Positions 1-6,315 of a stretch of DNA of 7,510 nucleotides are shown here, piece after piece. How positions within the stretch are numbered: the first letter of the stretch is position 1; each line of letters opens with the position of its first letter. Source of the stretch: Pseudomonadota bacterium (GTDB taxonomy: Bacteria > Desulfobacterota > Anaeroferrophillalia > Anaeroferrophillales > Anaeroferrophillaceae); assembly GCA_011042595.1 (NCBI GenBank), contig DQWO01000014.1, positions 1-7,510 of the forward strand. The letters run 5' to 3'. The notes below the pieces were generated by a model. The model saw only the letters and a program-made list of their open reading frames with translations, was not told the origin of the DNA and did not search any database. A program made the translations under genes and the position numbers.

Positions 1-375
1 ACCGACGTTCAGCCGCTTGGCTTGCTCACCAGTGATAACCCCTTTTGATGTTGACAGGATTGTGATTCCAAGACCATTAAGAACAACGGGAATTGCATCA
101 GCTCCAACATATTTACGCAATCCAGGTTTACTTTCCCTTTTCAAACCGGATAGTACCGGCTTGCCCTGATCATCATACTTCAGGTACAACCGCAGCGTTC
201 CACGGCTGTCCCCATCTTTAATGACCTTATAATTCTTGACATAGCCCTCTTCTTTCAGAATATCAGCAATGCTCTGATTTATTTTCGAAAGGACAATATC
301 GACTTTTTCATGTTCTGCCATCTGTGCATTACGTATTCTCGTAAGCATATCGGCAATCAGATCATTAAGCGACAT
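1..375 (-). CDS. rpsH: 30S ribosomal protein S8 (3' end cut by window)
   Basis: S8 binds the central domain of 16S rRNA early in 30S assembly; in E. coli it is also the translational repressor of the spc operon. The visible 125 residues start [17 protein letters not shown], typical of the S8 N-terminus. They include the family signature [12 protein letters not shown], with STSKGV at residues 108-113, and end in [12 protein letters not shown] at the window edge. Family members are about 130 residues, so only the last few (usually GG-E-L-C-Y-V-W-like) are missing. The start ATG at 375 lies 17 bp after the rpsN stop. It is preceded by GGAG at 387-390, 11 nt upstream, partly inside the spacer. 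This is the last gene visible in the operon. Identity is secure from the sequence. Confidence 0.97.
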   Translation of the reverse strand, partial: MSLNDLIADMLTRIRNAQMAEHEKVDIVLSKINQSIADILKEEGYVKNYKVIKDGDSRGTLRLYLKYDDQGKPVLSGLKRESKPGLRKYVGADAIPVVLNGLGITILSTSKGVITGEQAKRLNVG

Positions 376-392
376 AAAACCCTAAGCTCCTT

Positions 393-578
393 TTACCAAC
401 TCGATTTAATAACCCCGGGGAGGTCCCCACTTGAGGCCAACTGGCGAAAACAAATACGACACATATCAAATTTACGGAGATATCCCCGTGGTCTTCCGCA
501 TATAGGACAGCGGTTATAATCCCTGACCTTGAATTTCTTCGGCCGTAGCGCTTTGGCTATCATCGACTTCTTTGCCAT
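393..578 (-). CDS. rpsN: 30S ribosomal protein S14, zinc-binding short form (type Z)
   Basis: S14 sits in the head of the 30S subunit next to S3, S10 and S19. The product is 61 residues, the length of the zinc-containing C+ form rather than the roughly 100-residue C- form of E. coli. Four cysteines form the zinc site: Cys24, Cys27, Cys40 and Cys43 (CPIC and CRIC). The C-terminus LPGVIKSSW is characteristic, with Trp as last residue. The start ATG at 578 has AAGGAG six bases upstream. The gene lies 183 bp downstream of rplE, an unusually wide gap for this operon, and 17 bp before rpsH. By family knowledge, species with only the zinc form cannot swap in a zinc-free S14, but a second paralogue elsewhere in the genome cannot be excluded. 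Confidence 0.97.
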   Translation of the reverse strand: MAKKSMIAKALRPKKFKVRDYNRCPICGRPRGYLRKFDMCRICFRQLASSGDLPGVIKSSW

Positions 579-618
579 CTAAGTCTCCTTAATAAAGACC
601 CTACAAATTTAATTACTC

Positions 619-648
619 TTCATCGGCAACTTGCTGTCTCCCGATGAA
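619..648 (-). other. Perfect 8-bp inverted repeat, possible mRNA hairpin upstream of rpsN
   Basis: On the transcribed strand TTCATCGG and CCGATGAA pair perfectly across a 14-nt loop. The stem ends about 40 nt before the rpsN start codon. The sequence after it (GAGTAATTAAATTT) is AT-rich but has no run of T, so an intrinsic terminator is unlikely. It could be an attenuator, a processing or stability element, or chance. Confidence 0.5.
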
Positions 649-698
649 CGCTCCCGGCATGTTCAATCATCTATAAAAACTGAACAACAAGCTCTTGC

Positions 699-733
699 GT
701 TGACTGCTGAGAGCCGAATGCCGACCGCTTATC
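699..733 (+). repeat. Degenerate 7-bp tandem repeat, 5 units, in rplE–rpsN spacer
   Basis: Read on the plus strand, five successive heptamers start at 699, 706, 713, 720 and 727: GTTGACT, GCTGAGA, GCCGAAT, GCCGACC and GCTTATC. Each starts with G, has a pyrimidine at positions 2 and 3, and has A at position 5. The spacing is exactly seven with no slip. The same pattern recurs in other spacers of this operon. Confidence 0.65.
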
Positions 734-761
734 CGCGTATATCTTATTTCCGGATTAAAAA

Positions 762-1301
762 CTATTTACGGAACGGAAAGCCAAGCAACGACAACATGGC
801 TTTTCCTTCTTCATCAGTCCTGGCCGTATTAACCACCACTACATTCATCCCTTTGACCACATCAACTTTTTCAAGATCAATTTCAGGAAATATCATCTGC
901 TCACGAAGACCAAGGGTGTAGTTACCCCGACCATCAAAAGCCTTTCCCGAAATCCCCTTAAAATCCCTGATCCGGGGTAAAACTACCGAAATGAGTCGTT
1001 CGAGAAATTCATACATACGGTCCTGTCGCAAAGTTACCATGCAGCCGATGGGCATACCCTCGCGCAGCTTGAAAGATGCTATAGATTTGCGGGCCTTGGT
1101 CACCACCACCTTCTGGCCGGTAATGGCAGTCAACTCCTCAACGGCAGCATCAATTATTTTGACATTCTGCACCGCGCTACCCAAACCCATATTCACTACG
1201 ACTTTCTCCAACCGGGGAACCTGCATACAGTTAGTATAGCTAAACTGTTTAGTAAGGGCCGGGACAACCTCATTCACATATTTATCTTTCAGAATACCCA
1301 T
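762..1301 (-). CDS. rplE: 50S ribosomal protein L5
   Basis: L5 binds 5S rRNA and contacts the P-site tRNA and the 30S head (S13) through the central protuberance. The 179-residue product equals the usual length of about 179. The family signature [11 protein letters not shown] lies at residues 31-41. The conserved [18 protein letters not shown] block (69-86) and the [17 protein letters not shown] block (125-141) follow in order. The start ATG at 1301 is preceded by GGAGG, about 11 nt upstream, and lies 27 bp after the rplX stop; the stop is TAG. In E. coli the S8 repressor site is at the rplX–rplE junction; the 27-bp gap here leaves little room, and I could not recognise an S8-like helix by eye. 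Confidence 0.98.
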   Translation of the reverse strand: MGILKDKYVNEVVPALTKQFSYTNCMQVPRLEKVVVNMGLGSAVQNVKIIDAAVEELTAITGQKVVVTKARKSIASFKLREGMPIGCMVTLRQDRMYEFLERLISVVLPRIRDFKGISGKAFDGRGNYTLGLREQMIFPEIDLEKVDVVKGMNVVVVNTARTDEEGKAMLSLLGFPFRK

Positions 1302-1328
1302 CTATCAATACGCCTCCACATCCTCCAG

Positions 1329-1649
1329 CTACTTGTCCAGCAGCTCATCACAGCGTTTGCAAACTCTAACCTTGGATTGATCCGCTAAAACCTTATACCC
1401 GACACGCACCGGTTTATCACATTTACTGCAGATCGGCATGACATTGGACAAGTGGATGGATGCTTCTTTTTCCAGAATACCCCCCTGCGTACCCATCCCG
1501 GGTTTAGTGTGGCGTTTAATCATGTTAAGCTTTTCCACTACTACCCGTTTCTTTTCAAAGTCAACTTTCTTTATCTTGCCGCTTTTTTCTTTATCTTTAC
1601 CGGCGATAACCATAACTTTATCGCCTTTTTTTAACCGTGCTTTCGCCAT
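1329..1649 (-). CDS. rplX: 50S ribosomal protein L24, four-cysteine form
   Basis: L24 is an assembly initiator protein that binds the 5' region of 23S rRNA near the tunnel exit. I start it at the ATG at 1649 ([12 protein letters not shown], 106 residues), which has GGAG nine bases upstream. An in-frame TTG at 1655 would sit only three bases from that Shine-Dalgarno, which is too close. The KOW-type RNA-binding segment covers roughly residues 6-36 ([18 protein letters not shown]). The C-terminus has two CxxC pairs, Cys74/Cys77 and Cys97/Cys100, a probable zinc ribbon found in many bacterial L24 proteins but absent in E. coli. It lies 26 bp after rplN and 27 bp before rplE. Confidence 0.97.
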   Translation of the reverse strand: MAKARLKKGDKVMVIAGKDKEKSGKIKKVDFEKKRVVVEKLNMIKRHTKPGMGTQGGILEKEASIHLSNVMPICSKCDKPVRVGYKVLADQSKVRVCKRCDELLDK

Positions 1650-1675
1650 CGTCAAATTCTCCAGATCCCGCAGCC

Positions 1676-2044
1676 TTATAAAACCTCAGGGGCCAATGAA
1701 ATAATTTTCATGAAACGTTTCGCTCTCAGTTCACGAGCCACAGGACCAAATATCCGGGTACCAATAGGCTCATTCTGGTTATTAATCAGGACCGCCGAGT
1801 TACAGTCAAACTTTATATAGCTACCATTACTCCGACGTATTTCCTTGGCAGTACGCACCACCACCGCCTGCATAACCTCACCTTTTTTAACCTTGGAATT
1901 AGGTATCGCCTCTTTGACGGTTATCTTGATAATATCACCAATGCTGGCATATCGTTTTCTTGAGCCGCCAAGTACCTTGATACACTGTATTTTTTTGGCT
2001 CCGGAATTATCGGCTGCATCCAGAACCGTTTCAACCTGAATCAT
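1676..2044 (-). CDS. rplN: 50S ribosomal protein L14
   Basis: L14 lies at the subunit interface of the 50S, where it forms bridge B8 with 16S rRNA and contacts L19; in many bacteria it is also the docking site of the silencing factor RsfS. The 122 residues match the family length exactly. It begins [17 protein letters not shown] and carries the conserved core [14 protein letters not shown] (77-90) followed by [11 protein letters not shown] (92-102). The start ATG at 2044 has AGGGGAG just upstream; an overlapping ATG five bases earlier is out of frame. The 47-bp spacer before it carries a small repeat and inverted repeat. The downstream gap to rplX is 26 bp. Confidence 0.98.
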   Translation of the reverse strand: MIQVETVLDAADNSGAKKIQCIKVLGGSRKRYASIGDIIKITVKEAIPNSKVKKGEVMQAVVVRTAKEIRRSNGSYIKFDCNSAVLINNQNEPIGTRIFGPVARELRAKRFMKIISLAPEVL

Positions 2045-2064
2045 TTCATCTCCCCTTTCCCAAC

Positions 2065-2096
2065 CTTAAGCTGGAAATCAGAAATCAGCCCTTAAG
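2065..2096 (-). repeat. Heptamer duplication inside an inverted repeat, rpsQ–rplN spacer
   Basis: GAAATCA is duplicated head to tail at 2074-2087 (plus strand), a perfect 7-bp tandem pair; on the minus strand the phase reads GCTGATT TCTGATT. It is flanked by two CTTAAG palindromes at 2065-2070 and 2091-2096, and within them CTG/CAG can add three pairs. The second CTTAAG contains the rpsQ stop codon. CCTTAAGC is thus an 8-bp direct repeat at 2064 and 2090. This is short and could be chance, but it fits the heptamer theme of the other spacers. Confidence 0.45.
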
Positions 2097-2364
2097 CGAC
2101 AGCTTTTTCCACTATTTTACTGACCCGCCAGCATTTATCCTTACTGATTGGCCGACATTCAGTTATCTGAACCTGATCACCAATAGAGCATTGATTCTCG
2201 GCATCATGCGCCTTATATTTCATACTCTTTTGAACGTATTTCTTATAGGTGGGATGCTTTACTTTGGTCGAAACCTTCACCACCGCTGTTTTATCCATCT
2301 TATCACTGACCACAAACCCGGTCATCGATCGTTTAATTCGTCTCTTAGTCTCCTGCATTATCAT
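2092..2364 (-). CDS. rpsQ: 30S ribosomal protein S17
   Basis: S17 is a primary 16S rRNA-binding protein of the OB-fold type, stabilising the 5' and central domains of the 30S. The body is unmistakable: TGFVVSDKMDKTAVVKV, then VKHPTYKKYVQKSMKYKAHD and the signature IGDQVQITECRPISKDKCW. The start is uncertain. The longest frame opens at 2388 inside rpmC without any Shine-Dalgarno, which I reject. ATG at 2364 (90 residues) has AAGG about five bases upstream, and ATG at 2358 (MQETKRR, 88 residues) has AGG seven bases upstream. E. coli S17 is 84 residues, so either fits. With the 2364 start it lies 7 bp after rpmC, suggesting translational coupling. Confidence 0.95.
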   Translation of the reverse strand: MIMQETKRRIKRSMTGFVVSDKMDKTAVVKVSTKVKHPTYKKYVQKSMKYKAHDAENQCSIGDQVQITECRPISKDKCWRVSKIVEKAVA

Positions 2365-2371
2365 ACCTGCC

Positions 2372-2566
2372 TTATCCCTGCATATCATGTTCGCGCAGAA
2401 TGGTTTTAATCCTGGCCCGATCCCGCTTAAGGTTTCTCAGCCTGGCCGTATCCTGCAACTGCCCGCTGGCTTTCTGGAAACGAAGGTTAAACAACTCCTC
2501 AGATATGGCAACCACCTTCTGCTGCATCTCTTCCGGAGACAATAAACGAACATCTTTAGCTTTCAT
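2372..2566 (-). CDS. rpmC: 50S ribosomal protein L29
   Basis: L29 is a small helical-hairpin protein near the tunnel exit. Next to L23 it forms part of the docking site for trigger factor and SRP. The 64 residues match the family length of 60-70. Conserved features are [17 protein letters not shown] at the start and the family block [20 protein letters not shown] (24-43). Its ATG overlaps the rplP stop as ATGA, and GGAG lies within the end of rplP, so its translation is probably coupled to L16. It ends EHDMQG, seven bases before the favoured rpsQ start. Confidence 0.97.
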   Translation of the reverse strand: MKAKDVRLLSPEEMQQKVVAISEELFNLRFQKASGQLQDTARLRNLKRDRARIKTILREHDMQG

Positions 2567-2979
2567 ATTCCAGTCTCCCGCCTTACCATTTTGGTTCTGA
2601 TCGGCAGTTTATGCGCTGCTAATCGCAAAGCCTCCACCGCCCGTTCAGAATCAACCCCCTCCATTTCATAGAGTATTCTTCCGGGCTTCACTACCGCCAC
2701 CCACTCTTCAGGGGATCCTTTACCCTTTCCCATTCTCACTTCAGCCGGTTTTTTAGTTAGCGGTTTGTCCGGGAAAATACGAATCCATACTTTCCCGCCA
2801 CGCTTAATATAGCGATTAATGGCGATTCTGGCCGCCTCAATTTGACGATTGGTAATCCGTCCGCTTTCCAGCGCCTTCAAACCATAATCACCGAAGGAAA
2901 GTTGGGAACCTCGATGTGCCAGCCCCTTAACTCTCCCTTTCTGCTGTTTTCTATACTTCACCTTTTTAGGCATTAACAT
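2563..2979 (-). CDS. rplP: 50S ribosomal protein L16
   Basis: L16 is a late-assembling 50S protein that organises the A-site tRNA region near the peptidyl transferase centre. The product has 138 residues (E. coli 136). It starts [16 protein letters not shown] and contains RIFPDKP (67-73) and the conserved VRMGKGKG loop (81-88). By alignment Arg82 corresponds to E. coli Arg81, which RoxA/YcfD hydroxylates; whether that enzyme exists here is unknown. The start ATG at 2979 has AGGA eight bases upstream. The 76-bp spacer before it carries a five-unit heptamer repeat. The stop codon overlaps the rpmC start by four bases. Confidence 0.98.
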   Translation of the reverse strand: MLMPKKVKYRKQQKGRVKGLAHRGSQLSFGDYGLKALESGRITNRQIEAARIAINRYIKRGGKVWIRIFPDKPLTKKPAEVRMGKGKGSPEEWVAVVKPGRILYEMEGVDSERAVEALRLAAHKLPIRTKMVRRETGI

Positions 2980-3018
2980 GATGACAATCCTACCTTCCCA
3001 TCCTTCTTATCCTAAATC

Positions 3019-3053
3019 GCTAAGAGCTGAAAGCTAATGGCTAACGGCTTAAA
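3019..3053 (+). repeat. Degenerate 7-bp tandem repeat, 5 units, in rpsC–rplP spacer
   Basis: Read on the plus strand, heptamers start at 3019, 3026, 3033, 3040 and 3047: GCTAAGA, GCTGAAA, GCTAATG, GCTAACG and GCTTAAA. All share GCT at positions 1-3 and A at position 5, with exact 7-bp spacing. A sixth GCTA follows after one extra base at 3055 and includes the reverse complement of the rpsC stop codon. The ten-base word AGCTGAAAGC (3025-3034) recurs at 6295-6304. The unit is the same type as in the rplC–rplD and rplE–rpsN spacers. Confidence 0.8.
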
Positions 3054-3055
3054 AG

Positions 3056-3709
3056 CTACAGCCCAGCAGTCAATTCATCTTTCTGCGCCACAATCTCACC
3101 TTTGAACACCCAGACCTTGACCCCAATGATGCCATAGGTGGTTTTTGCTTCTGCAAGACCATAATCTATATCTGCCCTCAAGGTATGCAAGGGAACACGA
3201 CCATCCCGGTACCACTCCGCACGGGCAATTTCAGCCCCACCCAAGCGACCGGATACTGCCACCTTTACTCCTTTAGCCCCGAGTTTCATCGCCATCCCGA
3301 CACTGCGCTTAATAGCTCTTCTGAATGCCACCCGGCGAATAAGCTGCAAGGCAACATTCTCAGCAATCAGCTGAGCATCGGTTTCAGGTCTCTTCACCTC
3401 ATTAATATTGATGAACAACTCACCGGTGGTAAACTTCTGAAGATCCTTCTTCAGGGTTTCGATCTCTGCCCCTTTTTTGCCGATAATAATTCCCGGTCTG
3501 GCAGCATAGATATTAATCCGGATACGTTTCGCAGCCCGCTCAATCTCAATTTTGGAAATCCCGGCATGATACATCTTCTTTTTCAAATATTTCTTCAGCC
3601 GCAGATCTTCGTGGAGAAATTTCTTGTATTCCTTGTCGGCATACCAACGCGAGCTCCAGGTCTTGACAATACCCAGGCGAAAGCCGATGGGGTTAACTTT
3701 CTGTCCCAA
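3056..3709 (-). CDS. rpsC: 30S ribosomal protein S3 (TTG start)
   Basis: S3 forms part of the mRNA entry channel in the 30S head and contributes to the ribosome's mRNA helicase activity with S4 and S5. The product is 217 residues, within the family range. It begins [14 protein letters not shown], the classic S3 start. The type II KH domain carries the GKKG loop at residues 77-80 after ARPGIII. The basic stretch FRRAIKR (129-135) aligns with the Arg131/Arg132/Lys135 helicase residues of E. coli. The C-terminal domain block is [14 protein letters not shown] (171-184). The start codon is TTG at 3709, not ATG; AGAGGAG seven bases upstream and family conservation from residue 2 support it. The spacer after rplV is 59 bp. 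Confidence 0.98.
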   Translation of the reverse strand: MGQKVNPIGFRLGIVKTWSSRWYADKEYKKFLHEDLRLKKYLKKKMYHAGISKIEIERAAKRIRINIYAARPGIIIGKKGAEIETLKKDLQKFTTGELFININEVKRPETDAQLIAENVALQLIRRVAFRRAIKRSVGMAMKLGAKGVKVAVSGRLGGAEIARAEWYRDGRVPLHTLRADIDYGLAEAKTTYGIIGVKVWVFKGEIVAQKDELTAGL

Positions 3710-3716
3710 ATCGCCA

Positions 3717-3723
3717 CTCCTCT
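3717..3723 (-). promoter_or_regulatory. Strong ribosome binding site deciding the TTG start of rpsC
   Basis: AGAGGAG on the minus strand sits seven bases before the TTG at 3709. There is no in-frame ATG nearby that would keep the conserved GQKVNP N-terminus, so this Shine-Dalgarno supports initiation at TTG. Confidence 0.85.
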
Positions 3724-3768
3724 TTACAGGTTTTACTGATTGTTAAATCTATTCTTTTAACCCTAATT

Positions 3769-4104
3769 TCAGCGCTCATCATCCAGGACCACGGTAATAT
3801 GGCTGGAACGTTTTCGAATCCTGGTTGCCCGCCCCATAGCCCGAGGTCTGAAACGACGCAAGGTGGGACCTTCATCGACAAAAGCTTGCCGCACATAAAG
3901 GGCATCCACATCGACATTACCCTGCTGATCTGCATTGGCCACTGCTGATTGCAATAGTTTCATAATGACCGGAGCAGATTTTTTCCTGGCAAAACGCAGG
4001 GTATCAATGGCTCTGGCTATATCCATTCCACTGATCATATCGGTTAACAGGCGTGCCTTTCGTGGTGCCACCCGATAATGGCGAAGTCGTGCTCGAACTT
4101 GCAT
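3769..4104 (-). CDS. rplV: 50S ribosomal protein L22
   Basis: L22 lines the peptide exit tunnel; its long beta-hairpin tip and the L4 loop form the tunnel constriction near the macrolide site. The product is 111 residues (E. coli 110). Conserved features are the N-terminal YRVAPRKARL (10-19) and the hairpin region GPTLRRFRPRAMGRATRI (79-96), followed by KRSSHITVVL (98-107). The hairpin is full length, with no deletion of the kind linked to macrolide resistance. The start ATG at 4104 has GGAG about six bases upstream and lies 30 bp after rpsS. Confidence 0.98.
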   Translation of the reverse strand: MQVRARLRHYRVAPRKARLLTDMISGMDIARAIDTLRFARKKSAPVIMKLLQSAVANADQQGNVDVDALYVRQAFVDEGPTLRRFRPRAMGRATRIRKRSSHITVVLDDER

Positions 4105-4134
4105 GGGTTACTCCTTCTATATCCAGGCGTCCGT

Positions 4135-4413
4135 TTAGCGCCGTACTTTTGATTTTCGGTCAGCAGCATGACCGTAATAGGTTCTGGTAGGGGCAAATTC
4201 ACCTAATTTATGTCCCACCATCTCCTCAGTTATAAAAACCGGGATGAACTTGCGGCCATTATGAACCGCGATAGTATACCCGACCATTTCTGGGACCACT
4301 GTTGATCGCCGTGACCAGGTTTTTATCATTTTATTATTGCTGTTAACCAGTTTGTCAACCTTGGCCAACAGATGATCATCGACAAAAGGACCCTTACGTA
4401 CTGAACGCGCCAC
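4135..4413 (-). CDS. rpsS: 30S ribosomal protein S19 (GTG start)
   Basis: S19 sits in the 30S head, pairs with S13, and contacts the A-site region and bridge B1a. The 92 residues match the family length. It starts [15 protein letters not shown] and carries the signature region [20 protein letters not shown] (51-70), followed by [17 protein letters not shown] (71-87). The start codon is GTG at 4413, preceded by AAGGAGG five bases upstream. It follows rplB with a 47-bp spacer in which I see nothing beyond this ribosome binding site. Confidence 0.98.
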   Translation of the reverse strand: MARSVRKGPFVDDHLLAKVDKLVNSNNKMIKTWSRRSTVVPEMVGYTIAVHNGRKFIPVFITEEMVGHKLGEFAPTRTYYGHAADRKSKVRR

Positions 4414-4418
4414 GAATT

Positions 4419-4425
4419 CCTCCTT
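4419..4425 (-). promoter_or_regulatory. Near-perfect ribosome binding site for the GTG start of rpsS
   Basis: AAGGAGG on the minus strand lies five bases before the GTG at 4413. It is the strongest Shine-Dalgarno I found in the window and may compensate for the non-ATG start. Confidence 0.85.
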
Positions 4426-4460
4426 AAAACCTGACCTGCCACAAGAGCATTTGGATCAGG

Positions 4461-5282
4461 CTACCTACGTCGTTTAACAATTTGCTTATCCGTTGCTTTA
4501 TTGCTCCTGGTTTTACGACCCTTGGTCGGCACACCCCAGGGAGTAACCGGATGTCGTCCACCAGATGATTTACCTTCACCTCCACCATGGGGATGGTCAA
4601 CCGGGTTCATGGCCACCCCGCGAACGGAGGGACGACGCCCCAGCCAGCGACTGCGGCCAGCCTTTCCCAGGGAAATATTTTCATGCTCGATATTAGCCAG
4701 CTGCCCCAGGGTTGCCCGACACAAATTATGGACTATACGAACCTCACCGGAAGGCAACTTTACCTGCACATGACTGCCCTCCTTGGCCATCAACTGGGCA
4801 TAGGTTCCTCCACTGCGAACCATCTGACCACCCTTGCCGATTTTCAATTCAATATTATGGATGATGCTGCCCAGGGGAATATTCTTCAAAGGCAGGCAGT
4901 TACCAGGTTTTATATCAACATTTTCGCCAGATTGCACCTGATCTCCTACCCCTAGCTTAAGCGGTGCCAGGATATAGCGTTTCTCTCCATCAGCATACTG
5001 AAGCAGCGCCAGACGGGCTGATCGGTTTGGATCATACTCCACGGCTTTAACCGTTGCCGGCATGCCATCCTTCATCCGTTTAAAATCTATCAGCCGGTAC
5101 TTCCGCCGCACTCCTCCACCTCGGTGACGAACGGTAATCCGACCGGCATTATTTCGCCCACCTTTATTCTTCAACGGAGCAATGAGGGATTTTTCCGGTG
5201 ATTTTTTGGTTATTTCCTCAAAACTGGATGAGGTTTGAAACCGCATTCCAGGTGATGTTGGTTTATATTTCTTTAATGGCAT
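4461..5282 (-). CDS. rplB: 50S ribosomal protein L2
   Basis: L2 is a primary 23S rRNA-binding protein needed for subunit association and peptidyl transferase centre assembly. The 273 residues equal the E. coli length. Conserved landmarks run in order: [17 protein letters not shown] (41-57), [16 protein letters not shown] (81-96), [10 protein letters not shown] (101-110) and [10 protein letters not shown] (188-197). The C-terminal [13 protein letters not shown] (225-237) includes the conserved histidine (about residue 230) equivalent to E. coli His229. The end [17 protein letters not shown] is typical. The start ATG at 5282 has GGGAG eight bases upstream. It follows rplW with a 37-bp spacer. 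Confidence 0.99.
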   Translation of the reverse strand: MPLKKYKPTSPGMRFQTSSSFEEITKKSPEKSLIAPLKNKGGRNNAGRITVRHRGGGVRRKYRLIDFKRMKDGMPATVKAVEYDPNRSARLALLQYADGEKRYILAPLKLGVGDQVQSGENVDIKPGNCLPLKNIPLGSIIHNIELKIGKGGQMVRSGGTYAQLMAKEGSHVQVKLPSGEVRIVHNLCRATLGQLANIEHENISLGKAGRSRWLGRRPSVRGVAMNPVDHPHGGGEGKSSGGRHPVTPWGVPTKGRKTRSNKATDKQIVKRRR

Positions 5283-5319
5283 CGATGAATCTCCCTTATA
5301 TCAGCGACAGCTGGACAGC

Positions 5320-5616
5320 TTACATGCCCTCAAAAAATTCAATCTTCTGTTCCGGTTTCAGGGTAACGATGGCCTTCTTCCAATCCGAACGTTTACCGAC
5401 GTTACGTCCTACCCGCTTCTCTTTCCCTTTCACACTCAAAGTCCTGACGCCCTGAACCTTTACATTGAAAAGTGTCTCTACTGCCTTTTTGATCTCAACC
5501 TTATTCGCTTGACGATCAACAGCAAAAGCGTACTGATTATGTGATTCTTTCGCCTCTATGGTTTTTTCCGTCAACAGGGGGTAGCGAATCAAATCATAAT
5601 AAGATGACTTATTCAT
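5320..5616 (-). CDS. rplW: 50S ribosomal protein L23
   Basis: L23 sits at the tunnel exit and is the main docking point for trigger factor and SRP. The 98 residues match the family length (E. coli 100). It starts [19 protein letters not shown], with the conserved P-L-TEK motif. It carries [19 protein letters not shown] (29-47) and ends with the family block [17 protein letters not shown] (76-92). The start ATG overlaps the rplD stop by one base (TAATG). Its Shine-Dalgarno AAGGAG lies inside the last codons of rplD, so it is likely translationally coupled to L4. Confidence 0.98.
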   Translation of the reverse strand: MNKSSYYDLIRYPLLTEKTIEAKESHNQYAFAVDRQANKVEIKKAVETLFNVKVQGVRTLSVKGKEKRVGRNVGKRSDWKKAIVTLKPEQKIEFFEGM

Positions 5617-6233
5617 TATTCCAAAGCTCCTTGAATTCTGGACAAAGCATCAGCTGAAATCATCAGCGTATCATGTTTGAGCAGATCATAGACATTAACC
5701 CCGGGAGAACCAACCGCCATTATTTTAGGCAGATTACGGGCCGACAGCAACAGGTTTCGATTTTCATCACAGACCAACATGGCACTTACACATTCAAAAG
5801 CGCTCAAAAGTTCAGCCACTTTCCTGGTCTTTATCTCTTCCAGATCAAAGTTTTCCAGCACGAACAGCTTGCCCTGCTGATATTTTTGGCTCAGGGCTGA
5901 AATCAAGGCCTGTTTTTTTATTTTTTTGGTCAGTTTAAACTCATAGCTGTGCGGCTGCGGGCCAAAGATCACCCCACCACCCCGCCAGATTGGTGAACGG
6001 TTGGTGCCACTGCGGGCCCGCCCGGTTCCCTTCTGCTTCCATGGTTTGCTGCCACCACCACGTACCTTCGAACGGTTCTTGACCGCCGCGGTACCGCTGC
6101 GCCGCTTGGCCAACTGCCACAACACCATTTCGCTGACAAGATGACTTTTAACCTCAGCATTAAAAACTGCATCGGCCAATTCAATCTCGCCAACTTTCTC
6201 CTTGCTCATACTATACAGATCAACCACGGCCAT
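5616..6233 (-). CDS. rplD: 50S ribosomal protein L4
   Basis: L4 binds 23S rRNA early and sends a long loop into the exit tunnel. In E. coli it also represses the S10 operon by attenuation and translational control at a leader upstream of rpsJ. The 205 residues are typical (E. coli 201). The extended tunnel loop spans about 45-100, with [21 protein letters not shown] (56-76) and [12 protein letters not shown] (83-94). The C-terminal globular half follows, ending [11 protein letters not shown]. The start ATG at 6233 has GGAG seven bases upstream. A 120-bp spacer with a hairpin and heptamer repeats precedes it. No leader of E. coli type is visible before rpsJ, so regulation by L4 here is unproven. 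Confidence 0.98.
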   Translation of the reverse strand: MAVVDLYSMSKEKVGEIELADAVFNAEVKSHLVSEMVLWQLAKRRSGTAAVKNRSKVRGGGSKPWKQKGTGRARSGTNRSPIWRGGGVIFGPQPHSYEFKLTKKIKKQALISALSQKYQQGKLFVLENFDLEEIKTRKVAELLSAFECVSAMLVCDENRNLLLSARNLPKIMAVGSPGVNVYDLLKHDTLMISADALSRIQGALE

Positions 6234-6276
6234 GATGCCACTCCAGTGAATTATTCAATTTCTTTATTCATTTCCA

Positions 6277-6309
6277 CATCAACCATCAACTTTCAGCTGA
6301 AAGCCGATC
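6277..6309. repeat. Heptamer repeats in both orientations meeting at a 14-bp palindrome
   Basis: On the minus strand three heptamers follow each other: GCTGAAA (6297-6291), GTTGATG (6290-6284) and GTTGATG (6283-6277). The last two are identical. On the plus strand GCTGAAA (6296-6302) and GCCGATC (6303-6309) continue in the opposite direction. The head-to-head junction makes the perfect 14-bp palindrome CTTTCAGCTGAAAG at 6290-6303. The word AGCTGAAAGC is shared with the rpsC–rplP spacer. The array starts about 44 bases upstream of the rplD start. Confidence 0.75.
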
Positions 6310-6315
6310 TTTAAA

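Larger units (their letters stand above)
579..761 (-). other. 183-bp rplE–rpsN spacer with heptamer repeats and hairpins
   Basis: This is the longest non-coding stretch in the window; other spacers here range from an overlap to 120 bp. It holds five tandem heptamers (699-733) and a perfect 8-bp stem (619-626 with 641-648). It also holds three 5-bp inverted repeats with loops of about 15 nt: 661-665/681-685, 691-695/710-714 and 731-735/751-755. The only minus-strand ORFs starting with ATG are about 15 codons long and lack a Shine-Dalgarno. I see no good sigma-70-like promoter and no stem followed by a T-run. The part next to rpsN carries its ribosome binding site. Confidence 0.75.

Noticed and set aside
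613..670. Two 15-16 codon minus-strand ORFs in the rplE–rpsN spacer (starts at 670 and 660)
   Set aside because: Neither has a Shine-Dalgarno sequence and the translations carry no recognisable motif. A leader peptide cannot be excluded but has no support.
664..700. Possible sigma-70 promoter on the minus strand around TATAGA in the rplE–rpsN spacer
   Set aside because: A -10-like TATAGA exists but no acceptable -35 box is found at 15-18 bases spacing.
631..921. 96-codon plus-strand ORF over the rplE–rpsN spacer and the 3' end of rplE
   Set aside because: Most of it is antisense to rplE, no protein family is recognisable and no ribosome binding site is visible. It is a shadow frame.
1653..1655. 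Upstream TTG as start of rplX, adding two residues
   Set aside because: The Shine-Dalgarno would be only three bases away. The ATG at 1649 has good spacing and gives the usual MAKxxLKKGD start.
2386..2388. Upstream ATG as start of rpsQ
   Set aside because: It lies inside rpmC with no ribosome binding site and adds a non-conserved extension.
3185..3739. 184-codon plus-strand ORF antisense to rpsC
   Set aside because: It lies wholly over a clearly real S3 gene and its translation resembles no family. Length alone does not support it.
5306..5320. GACAGCT repeated at 5306-5312 and 5314-5320 in the rplW–rplB spacer
   Set aside because: The period is eight rather than seven, only two copies exist, and the second overlaps the rplW stop codon. 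Too weak to add to the heptamer family.
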